A stretch of DNA of 64,000 bases from Anaerotignum lactatifermentans (GTDB lineage: Bacteria; Bacillota; Clostridia; Lachnospirales; Anaerotignaceae). The stretch lies in assembly GCF_016902535.1 (NCBI RefSeq), contig NZ_JACSNY010000007.1, positions 62,001 through 126,000 of the forward strand, given 5' to 3'. Positions 1 through 7,172 of the stretch are shown one piece after another; position 1 is the stretch's first letter, and each line of letters opens with the position of its first letter. The notes below the pieces were generated by a model that was not told the DNA's origin, ran no database searches, and saw only the letters and a list, made by a program, of their open reading frames with translations. Position numbers and translations under genes: made by a program.

Positions 1-1206
1 GTATCCGGTTTCGGCGCGCTGGCAACTGCGCTGGCTGCGACCATCGGTACTGGTAACATCGTCGGTGTAGCAACAGCGATTGCATCCGGCGGTCCTGGCG
101 CAGTTTTCTGGGTATGGCTGACAGGTCTGTTCGGTATCGCTTCTAAATACGGCGAAGCCGTACTGGCAATCAAATACAGAGTAAAAGGTTCTGACGGCGC
201 TATGAACGGTGGTCCTATGTACGCTCTGGAAAGAGGTCTGAAACAGAAATGGCTGGGTATTCTGTTCGCACTGTTCGCTGGTTTTGCCTGCTTCGGTATC
301 GGTAACGGTACACAGGGCAACTCCATCACAGGCATGGTACAGGCAAACTTCGGCATTTCTCCTTACATCACAGGTATCGTCCTGACCATTGGTACAGGCG
401 CGGTTATCCTGGGCGGCGTTAAATCTATCGCTAAAGTATGTGAAAAGCTGGTTCCTTTCATGGCTGGCTTCTACATCATCGGCTGTATCGTAATTCTGAT
501 CCTGAACCGTTCTTACCTGGGTGAAGCTTTCACCACAATCATTAAGAGCGCGTTTACCGGCAACGCTATGGGCGGCGGCTTCATCGGCGCAACAGTAATG
601 ATGGCAATTCGTTTCGGTATTGCCCGCGGTCTGTTCACGAATGAATCCGGTCTGGGCTCCGCTCCTATCGCCGACGCGGCTGCTATGACCAGAAACCCCG
701 TTCGTCAGGGTCTGATCGCTATGACTGGCGTATTCTGGGATACTATCATCGTATGTGCACTGACAGGTCTGGTTCTGGTTTCCTCTATCCTGAGAAACCC
801 CGGCGAACTGGGCGGCCTGACTGGCGGCGACCTGTCCTCCGCAGCATTCGCTACCATCCCTGTTATCGGTCCTGCCGTACTGACCATCGGTCTGATTACC
901 TTCGCATGGTCCACCATCCTGGGCTGGAGCTACTATGGTGAAAGATGCTGGGTATATCTGGTAGGCGAAAAAGCAATTATGCCTTTCCGTGTAGCATGGA
1001 CTATCGTTGTATTCATCGGTTCCGTTGTCAGCCTGGATCTGGTATGGGGTATCGCGGATATTCTGAATGCTTTGATGGCATTCCCCAACCTGGTTGCTCT
1101 GCTTGGTCTGAGCGGCGTAATCGCAGCGGAAACAAAGAAATATCTGTTCGACGACAATATGGATGCTTGGTCTGATGACGAGGTTCCCCTTGTAGACAGA
1201 CATTGA
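1..1206 (+). CDS. AGCS-family alanine/glycine:cation symporter, 5' part missing
   Basis: The reading frame is open from base 1 and begins inside the family's conserved GFGALATALAATIGTGNI segment, so the gene starts upstream of the window and about the first 55 residues are missing compared with the copy downstream. The family imports alanine or glycine with Na+ or H+ through an inner-membrane carrier of about ten helices. Visible landmarks are GNIVGVATAIASGGPGAVFW, GGPMYALERG, the FTNESGLGSAP motif and a run of hydrophobic helices to the end. The gene ends VDRH and is followed by a strong terminator. A second, nearly identical gene lies 700 bases downstream. Codons are strongly biased (CTG, GGT, ATC), suggesting high expression. 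Alanine versus glycine preference cannot be read from sequence. Confidence 0.93.
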   Translation, partial: VSGFGALATALAATIGTGNIVGVATAIASGGPGAVFWVWLTGLFGIASKYGEAVLAIKYRVKGSDGAMNGGPMYALERGLKQKWLGILFALFAGFACFGIGNGTQGNSITGMVQANFGISPYITGIVLTIGTGAVILGGVKSIAKVCEKLVPFMAGFYIIGCIVILILNRSYLGEAFTTIIKSAFTGNAMGGGFIGATVMMAIRFGIARGLFTNESGLGSAPIADAAAMTRNPVRQGLIAMTGVFWDTIIVCALTGLVLVSSILRNPGELGGLTGGDLSSAAFATIPVIGPAVLTIGLITFAWSTILGWSYYGERCWVYLVGEKAIMPFRVAWTIVVFIGSVVSLDLVWGIADILNALMAFPNLVALLGLSGVIAAETKKYLFDDNMDAWSDDEVPLVDRH

Positions 1207-1243
1207 TTTTTCAGCTGGAAACAGCATTACGGAAAAAATCGGC

Positions 1244-1278
1244 AAAACCGCAGGAGAGTTTCTCCTGCGGTTTTTTTG
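1244..1278 (+). terminator. Intrinsic terminator of the first symporter gene
   Basis: A perfect inverted repeat (AAACCGCAGGAGA, 3-base loop, complement) is followed by seven T. It lies 38 bases after the stop codon and should end the first symporter transcript, so the second copy needs its own promoter. Confidence 0.9.
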
Positions 1279-1913
1279 TGTGTTTTGGAAAAAACGGATT
1301 TGACGGCATTTTTTCAGAAAGCGGATGCGGCCGCAGTCTTTGCTGTGCAAGGGTTTTGACCATTCCGCCTTTGGGAGCCGTTGGAGCAAAGAGCCGGGGA
1401 CGGGGGCGTGTTCGCTTTGTCTGGCGGTTGTTGGTGGAAAGGAAGTACTGGCCGGAAACAAGGAAAAACAGGAAATGGATATCCATATTTTTCCAGTGTC
1501 CGCTGCTGAAACCATAAATGTCCGCAAAAATGTCCCGAAATCCATATGAGCCTGTGGAAAAGGCCTAGTTTTTTCTCGTTTTACGAAAAATATTTTGTTA
1601 ATATTCCATTAAGATGTAAGGGGGAATGGCACTGGAAGAATTTGGTGAATATTATATAAAAAATACAATGTACCTAGATCATTTTAATAAAATTTGTGTA
1701 AATTTTGATAAAATGCATATTTCACTTGATTTTCATTCGTAAAAAATTGCTTGTAATTTTTTTGAAATGCGATAAAATAGTAGCAGATGTTCAATTCGAC
1801 AGAGAGGGAATTATACGATTTTTTTCCCGCATAATTCGTGGGATGCGGGCAAGAAATCCCAAGTCGATTTTGGCATTTGCAATCATTCTATTCATATTTG
1901 GGAGGGAATAATT
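1279..1913 (+). promoter_or_regulatory. Long non-coding region and promoter before the second symporter
   Basis: This 635-base stretch holds no credible gene. The distal half is very AT-rich. A possible sigma-A promoter is TTGTAA (1751-1756), a 16-base gap, then TAAAAT (1773-1778); an alternative pairs TTGCTT (1747) with GATAAA (1771). The untranslated leader of about 130 bases contains a stem CCCGCAT/ATGCGGG (1826-1832 with 1843-1849). I saw no known riboswitch core. A ribosome site GGGAGGG stands just before the ATG at 1914. Confidence 0.5.
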
Positions 1914-3284
1914 ATGATGGATGTTATTTCTAGTATCCAGGGCGTAGTATGGGGACCCGTTATGCTGGTTTTGCTGTTTGGTACCCACGTGTTCCTGACC
2001 ATCCGTACACGGGTGATTCAGAGATACGTATTCAAAGGCATCAAACTCTCCGTTACCCCTGACAAAGAGGCGGAAGGCGACGTATCCGGTTTCGGCGCGC
2101 TGGCAACTGCACTGGCAGCGACCATCGGTACCGGTAACATCGTCGGTGTTGCGACAGCCATCGCATCCGGCGGTCCTGGCGCAGTTTTCTGGGTTTGGAT
2201 CACAGGCTGCTTTGGTATCGCATCCAAATACGGTGAAGCCGTATTGGCGATCAAGTACAGAGTAAAAGGTAAGGACGGCGGTATGATCGGTGGTCCTATG
2301 TACGCTCTGGAAAGAGGTCTGAAACAGAAATGGCTGGGCGTTCTGTTCGCACTGTTTGCTGGTCTTGCCTGCTTCGGTATCGGTAACGGTACACAGGGCA
2401 ACTCCATTACAGGTATGGTAAACAGCACATTTGGCGTTTCTCCTTACATCACTGGTGCGATCCTGACTGTACTGACCGGTCTGGTTATTCTGGGCGGCGT
2501 TAAGTCTATCGCAAAAGTATGTGAAAAACTGGTTCCTTTCATGGCTGGTTTCTACATCCTTGGCTGTATCATTATCTTGGTTCTGAACCGTGCGTATCTG
2601 GGCGAAGCTCTGGTAACTATCGTTAGCAGCGCGTTCACACCTAGAGCAGCAGGCGGCGGTTTCATTGGTTCCACATTTATGCTGGCAGTTCGTTTTGGTA
2701 TTGCCCGCGGTCTGTTCACAAATGAAGCCGGTCTGGGTTCCGCGCCTATCGTTGACGCGGCAGCTGTTACCAGAAACCCCGTTCGTCAGGGCCTGATCGC
2801 CATGACTGGTGTATTCTGGGATACTGTTATCGTATGTGCGCTGACAGGTCTGGTTCTGGTTTCCTCTATCCTGAGAAACCCCGGCGAACTGCAGGGTCTG
2901 ACAGGCGGCGACCTGACTTCCAAAGCATTTGGCCTGATCCCCGTAGTTGGTCCTATCGTATTGACTATCGGTCTGATCACCTTCGCTTGGTCCACCATCC
3001 TGGGCTGGAGCTACTACGGTGAAAGATGCTGGGTATACCTGGTAGGTCAGAAAGCAATCATGCCTTTCCGTATTCTGTGGACCATCGTTGTATTCATCGG
3101 TTCCGTAGTCAGCCTGGACCTGATCTGGGGCGTTGCGGATATCCTGAACGCTTTGATGGCATTCCCCAACTTGATCGCACTGCTTGGTCTGAGCGGCGTT
3201 ATCGTTGCGGAAACAAAGAAATATCTGTTTGCTGACAATATGGAAGGCTGGTCCGACGACGAAATTCCTACTGTTGACAAATAA
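1914..3284 (+). CDS. AGCS-family alanine/glycine:cation symporter, second copy
   Basis: This 456-residue membrane carrier is full length for the AGCS family, which imports alanine or glycine together with Na+ or H+. The N-terminus (MMDVISSIQGVVWGPVM) is the first membrane helix. The family motifs GTGNIVGVATAIASGGPG, GGPMYALERG and FTNEAGLGSAPI are present. Most residues match the partial copy at 1-1206. Differences cluster in a few loops and helices, for example MVNSTFGVSP against MVQANFGISP and the segment after AYLGEA. The start is set by GGGAGGG about eight bases upstream; ATG at 1917 is an alternative. It has its own promoter region and terminator, so the two copies can be controlled separately. 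The pair looks like a tandem duplication kept for dosage or differing substrate use. Confidence 0.95.
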   Translation: MMDVISSIQGVVWGPVMLVLLFGTHVFLTIRTRVIQRYVFKGIKLSVTPDKEAEGDVSGFGALATALAATIGTGNIVGVATAIASGGPGAVFWVWITGCFGIASKYGEAVLAIKYRVKGKDGGMIGGPMYALERGLKQKWLGVLFALFAGLACFGIGNGTQGNSITGMVNSTFGVSPYITGAILTVLTGLVILGGVKSIAKVCEKLVPFMAGFYILGCIIILVLNRAYLGEALVTIVSSAFTPRAAGGGFIGSTFMLAVRFGIARGLFTNEAGLGSAPIVDAAAVTRNPVRQGLIAMTGVFWDTVIVCALTGLVLVSSILRNPGELQGLTGGDLTSKAFGLIPVVGPIVLTIGLITFAWSTILGWSYYGERCWVYLVGQKAIMPFRILWTIVVFIGSVVSLDLIWGVADILNALMAFPNLIALLGLSGVIVAETKKYLFADNMEGWSDDEIPTVDK

Positions 3285-3323
3285 TTATTGTAATCATTTT
3301 TCGGAAGTTCATCCACGAATAGA

Positions 3324-3350
3324 AAAAGCGGCCTTTGGCCGCTTTTTTTA
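3324..3350 (+). terminator. Intrinsic terminator of the second symporter
   Basis: AAAAGCGGCC, a short TT loop and GGCCGCTTTTTTT form a GC-rich hairpin with a T run 40 bases after the stop codon. Confidence 0.88.
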
Positions 3351-3513
3351 TGCCGGAAGACGGAAGGGGAAAGGCCTTCCTTTGAAAAGGGAGAGGTTTC
3401 TGTTTTTGAGGAAGATAACAGGATTGCTTTGAAAAAGGCGCATGGCGTGCAATCGCCGGCAATCCAGACAGCTCAAAGGATTCCGGCGGCCTTTGTTTTC
3501 TATGAAATTGGCA

Positions 3514-3545
3514 CAAAAAAAGGACTGTTTTCCAACAGTCCTTTT
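3514..3545 (-). terminator. Terminator of the tRNA-Arg gene
   Basis: A perfect 12-base-pair stem (AAAAGGACTGTT with its complement, TTCC loop) lies directly downstream of the tRNA on the reverse strand and is followed there by a T run. It ends a single-gene tRNA transcript. Confidence 0.88.
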
Positions 3546-3547
3546 GC

Positions 3548-3621
<74 letters not shown>

Positions 3622-3643
3622 ATATTTAATTCACGCAAGAAAT

Positions 3644-3672
3644 ATATTACATCAGACAAGAAGGTTTGTCAA
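3644..3672 (-). promoter_or_regulatory. Sigma-A promoter of tRNA-Arg
   Basis: On the reverse strand, TTGACA (plus positions 3667-3672), a 17-base spacer and TAATAT (3644-3649) lie just upstream of the tRNA. The perfect -35 box fits a strongly expressed stable RNA gene. Confidence 0.85.
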
Positions 3673-3701
3673 GAGAAAAATGAAAAAAGTTGAAATTTAA
3701 C

Positions 3702-3734
3702 CGCCGCCCAGCCGTTTGACGCGGCAAGGCGGCG
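3702..3734 (-). terminator. Possible terminator of the glycosyltransferase gene
   Basis: CGCCGCC and GGCGGCG form a 7-pair stem with an inner CGGC/GCCG pairing, a few bases after the glycosyltransferase stop codon on the reverse strand. The following tract (GTTAAATTT) is only moderately T-rich, so termination may be weak. Confidence 0.4.
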
Positions 3735-3740
3735 AAGGGA

Positions 3741-5012
3741 TCACTTCTTTTCCTCGGCATGACTGCCATGATGGATGAGGGTAGCAGGCAGCTGACGAAT
3801 TCGTCTGGCGGTCCGTTTGGCGCCGGAGATTTTCGGCAGCCATCTGGGCGCCTGTTCGTACTCTGCCAAGGTACGCAGATACAGCTGTTCCACATGGTTG
3901 GCGAAGGCTTCCACGGATAACGCGTCCATGGCGTTTACGGCGGCATCCGTAATGCGTTGGCGCAGGGCCGCGTCTGTCAGCACACGATACAGCAGTTCCG
4001 GAAGCTCTTCTGGCTCCTCAAAAAGCAGACCGGTTTCGTTATGGGTCATGATATTTTCAATACATTCGTCTCTTCTGGCGACAACGGGGATGCCCGCCGC
4101 CATGGCTTCCGCAAAGGTAAGTCCCTGGGTTTCCGAAAGAGAAGCGCTGCAAAAAACATCTCCCAGCTGGTAATAAAGACCGATCTCCTCCCAGGATTTC
4201 CCTCCGGTAAAGAGCAGATGGTCCCCAACGCCCAGCGAATCCGCATAGTGCTGGAGATTTTCTATTTCCATGCCTTCCCCCACAATGACCATTTTGGTAT
4301 CAGGGCATTTTTTCAGCAGCTTGGGCAGAGCGCCAATGACAACGTCGATGCTTTTTTCCTTGGCGATGCGGCCGATGGAAAGGATCACAGGCGTATCCTC
4401 CGCCAGCCCCAGACTCCGGCGCAGCGCCAGTACATCCTCTCTGGCATAATTGCTTTTTTTGAAATGAGAGGTATCTATGCCGGTGGGGATAATGGAGATA
4501 GGCTTTACAACGCCGTAGGAATCCAGCAGATCCGCCGTTTTCTTTGTGGGAGCGATGACCGCTGTGGCGGTATTGCAGAAAATACGGCTGAATTCTCTGG
4601 CGCCTTCTGCCGACAGCAGATGTCCTTTCATGATATAATGAACATAGTCCTCATATTTCGTGTGATAGGTGTGGATCATGGGAATCCCCAGGGCTTTAGA
4701 AACAACTTTGCCGAAAAAGCCCATGGAGAATTCCGTCTGGGTGTGGATTATATCCAGATGGAGACCATGGATCTTATATAAAATATGAGGCGGGCAGACG
4801 AAGCAGGCCCGATAATTTTTGACGAAAAGAAAAGGCATGCTCGGCAGTCGGAAGATATTTTCGTCCGGCTCCTGAGGCTGCCTGGGGTCATAGGGTGTGA
4901 AGATATAGACATTATGACCTTTTTTGCGCAGTTCCCGGCTAAGGGTTTGAATCGAAGTAGCCACGCCGTTGAGCTGCGGGAAATACGTATCGGAAAAAAT
5001 ACCGATATTCAT
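3741..5012 (-). CDS. GT4-type glycosyltransferase, likely glucosyl-diacylglycerol synthase class
   Basis: This 423-residue protein has the two-Rossmann GT-B layout of family 4 glycosyltransferases. The start MNIGIFSDTYFPQLNGVATSI is typical of enzymes that add glucose to diacylglycerol to make membrane glycolipids and lipoteichoic acid anchors. Further signs are HTYHTKYEDYVHY in the acceptor half, SIGRIAKEKSID opening the donor-binding half, and the E-x7-E sugar-nucleotide motif in SETQGLTFAEAMAAG. The C-terminal tail is Arg/Lys-rich, suiting peripheral binding to the inner membrane face. An AAGGAGGGG site precedes the ATG. It stands alone, read towards the tRNA, with an AT-rich gap separating it from the divergent helicase. 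Lipid acceptor specificity is inferred from resemblance only; a phosphatidylinositol mannosyltransferase-like role is the main alternative. Confidence 0.85.
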   Translation of the reverse strand: MNIGIFSDTYFPQLNGVATSIQTLSRELRKKGHNVYIFTPYDPRQPQEPDENIFRLPSMPFLFVKNYRACFVCPPHILYKIHGLHLDIIHTQTEFSMGFFGKVVSKALGIPMIHTYHTKYEDYVHYIMKGHLLSAEGAREFSRIFCNTATAVIAPTKKTADLLDSYGVVKPISIIPTGIDTSHFKKSNYAREDVLALRRSLGLAEDTPVILSIGRIAKEKSIDVVIGALPKLLKKCPDTKMVIVGEGMEIENLQHYADSLGVGDHLLFTGGKSWEEIGLYYQLGDVFCSASLSETQGLTFAEAMAAGIPVVARRDECIENIMTHNETGLLFEEPEELPELLYRVLTDAALRQRITDAAVNAMDALSVEAFANHVEQLYLRTLAEYEQAPRWLPKISGAKRTARRIRQLPATLIHHGSHAEEKK

Positions 5013-5213
5013 GACTTCCCCTCCTTACTTCTTATGGTTTTGCTTTCTTTAGAAATTTTAATATAATCTGGGGTTTTTTACAAGCAGGAAAAAGTTACGA
5101 TCCTATAAAGATTTTTTTAAGGAAGAGGGGAAATATGGTATACTTGATACAAAAAGATAGAAAAAAGCAGAAAATCTCATTCACGATTTGAAAAGAACGA
5201 CGGGAGTGTCGCT

Positions 5214-7085
5214 ATGGAAATGAAGTTCAACGAAAATCAGAAGAAAGCCATTCTTCATGGGGAAGGGCCGATGCTGGTGCTGGCGGGGCCGGGCAGCGGA
5301 AAGACAACGGTTATCGTCCATCGGCTGCGGCACATGACGGAAACCATGGGCATTGACCCCAGAAGTATCCTGGTCATTACCTTTTCCAAAGCGGCGGCGG
5401 AACAGATGAAGAGCCGGTATTTTGCGCTGAAAGGGCGGACAGGCGTCCTGTTTGGAACTTTCCACAGCGTATTTTTCCGTATTCTGCGCCGTGCTTACGG
5501 CTATCAGGTGGAACAGGTGCTGCAGGAGGAAGAGAAGAAGGGCTGTCTGCGTCAGCTGCTGCGGGACGGGCACATCTCTGCTGCCGATGAGGAGGAATAT
5601 CTGGAGCAGTTTCTCAACCAACTGTCGCTGATGAAAAATGAATTGAAGGATCTGGAAAGTTTTCAGCCGGAGGGATTGCCTCAGGAGGAATTCCGCTTTC
5701 TGGCGAAGGGATACGCTTCCTATAAAAGAAGGGTGGAAAAGCTGGATTTTGACGATATGCTTACGGAGTGCTATACGCTGCTGCGGCAGGACACGAATAG
5801 TCTGCGCTATTGGCAGACCCGCTTTGCCTATATTTTGGCCGACGAGTTCCAGGACGTGAATCAGGCCCAGTATCAGGTGCTGAAGCTGCTGGCAGCGCCC
5901 CAGAACAATCTGTTCGTAGTGGGCGACGACGACCAGAGCATTTATGGTTTTCGTGGAGCCAGACCGGAATTTATGCTGGAATTTCCGAAGGCCTACCCTC
6001 AGGCGGCCCGGGTGACGCTGGATACCAATTACCGTTCCAGCGGCAGGATCATCCGGCTGGCGGAGCAGGTCATTGCCTTCAATACATACCGCTTTGCCAA
6101 AGGGATGCGCGGCATAGGCGGCGAAGGGGATAAGATCAGCGTCTTTTCCGCCAGGGACGCGGCACAGGAAGCGGAGCTGGTGGCGGAAAAAATACAGCGT
6201 CTGCTGGAAGAGGGCGTAGAGCCTCAGGAGATTGCCGTCATCTACCGTACCAATGTACAGGGCGGCGCCTTTGCCAGAGCCCTCTACCGAAAAGGGATTC
6301 CTTACCGCCTGCGGGACGGCGGCAGCAATATTTATACCCATTGGATCGCCCGGGATCTGCTGGCCTATCTCCATCTGGCGGAAAATGAGGACAGCGACAG
6401 CGCCTTGCTGCGTATTCTGAATAAACCCAAACGCTATATCAGCAAAGAGCTTCTGGAGGAGGCGCAGCGGATGCCCTATGGCCTGCTTCGCAGTCTTTTT
6501 GTCTGCCCCTCCCTGAAAAAATGGCAGGAGGAGCCTCTGCTCCGTCTGCGGGAGGATCTGGCGCAGATCAGGAAAAGAGCGCCCTATGAGGCTCTGCGCT
6601 ACATACGAAATGTCACGGGTTATGATGAATACCTGAACGATTACGCTGCTTTTCGAAAGGCCAATCTGCCCCATTTTCTGGAGATCGCCGATGAAATTAC
6701 AGAGACCGCCAAGGATGCGGACAACTGTTCCGCCTTTGAAAAACGGCTGGAGGAAATGAGCCGGCAGATGCAGGAGCAGCAGAAAGCGCCTCAGGGGCCG
6801 GCGGTCAGTCTGACTACCATCCATTCCGCCAAAGGCCTGGAATTTACGGCGGTATTCCTGCCTTCTTTGGCGGAGGGCATACTGCCCTATGAAAAAGGAA
6901 GAGAAGGGGCGGCGTTGGAGGAAGAGCGCAGACTGTTTTATGTGGGCCTGACCAGAGCCCGCAGCCGTTTATTCCTTTCCTTCTGTGGAAAACGATATGA
7001 GCGGCAGATGAAGCCCTCCCGGTTTCTGGGGGAAATGGGTCTGCCCGCAGGCGTATTTCTAAAGGAGAACGATAAAAAATCGTAA
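5214..7085 (+). CDS. UvrD/PcrA-like superfamily 1 ATP-dependent DNA helicase
   Basis: This 623-residue 3'-5' DNA helicase shows all core motifs in order: Walker A AGPGSGKTT (about residue 25), ADEFQDVN (motif II), GDDDQSIYGFRGA (motif III), TNYRSS (motif IV), TTIHSAKGLEF (motif V) and ERRLFYVGLTRAR (motif VI). Such proteins unwind DNA in excision repair, remove RecA filaments or resolve replication blocks. It is shorter than standard PcrA/UvrD (about 720-740 residues) and lacks their C-terminal RNA polymerase-binding region, so it is a compact UvrD-like paralog and not clearly the housekeeping PcrA. A weak promoter (TATACT at 5139-5144) lies upstream, and GGGAG precedes the ATG. It ends before the promoter of the next operon and is probably a single-gene unit. 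Confidence 0.9.
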   Translation: MEMKFNENQKKAILHGEGPMLVLAGPGSGKTTVIVHRLRHMTETMGIDPRSILVITFSKAAAEQMKSRYFALKGRTGVLFGTFHSVFFRILRRAYGYQVEQVLQEEEKKGCLRQLLRDGHISAADEEEYLEQFLNQLSLMKNELKDLESFQPEGLPQEEFRFLAKGYASYKRRVEKLDFDDMLTECYTLLRQDTNSLRYWQTRFAYILADEFQDVNQAQYQVLKLLAAPQNNLFVVGDDDQSIYGFRGARPEFMLEFPKAYPQAARVTLDTNYRSSGRIIRLAEQVIAFNTYRFAKGMRGIGGEGDKISVFSARDAAQEAELVAEKIQRLLEEGVEPQEIAVIYRTNVQGGAFARALYRKGIPYRLRDGGSNIYTHWIARDLLAYLHLAENEDSDSALLRILNKPKRYISKELLEEAQRMPYGLLRSLFVCPSLKKWQEEPLLRLREDLAQIRKRAPYEALRYIRNVTGYDEYLNDYAAFRKANLPHFLEIADEITETAKDADNCSAFEKRLEEMSRQMQEQQKAPQGPAVSLTTIHSAKGLEFTAVFLPSLAEGILPYEKGREGAALEEERRLFYVGLTRARSRLFLSFCGKRYERQMKPSRFLGEMGLPAGVFLKENDKKS

Positions 7086-7118
7086 GAAAGAGTTAAAACA
7101 TTCAATTTGGGGGATTGG

Positions 7119-7124
7119 TATAAT
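7119..7124 (+). promoter_or_regulatory. Extended -10 promoter of the ABC/VWA operon
   Basis: TGG directly followed by a perfect TATAAT makes an extended -10 element, which can work with a poor -35. Transcription would begin near 7131, 42 bases before the ATG at 7173. It lies downstream of the TTG at 7107, so that upstream in-frame start cannot be used from this promoter. Confidence 0.75.
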
Positions 7125-7172
7125 AAAACCAGATATTTATGGAAAAAACAGGAGAAAAAGGTGGGAGGTCCT

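Noticed and set aside
1780-1913. Glycine riboswitch before the second symporter gene
   Set aside because: GACAGAGAGG resembles part of a glycine aptamer, but the remaining conserved blocks are absent and the leader is too short.
5181-6824. 547-residue open frame on the reverse strand under the helicase
   Set aside because: It mirrors the helicase codons, has no ribosome site and no recognisable motifs.
7107-7172. TTG start extending the first ABC/VWA operon protein
   Set aside because: It lies upstream of the TATAAT promoter at 7119 and has no ribosome site, while ATG 7173 has GGGAGG and opens a signal peptide.
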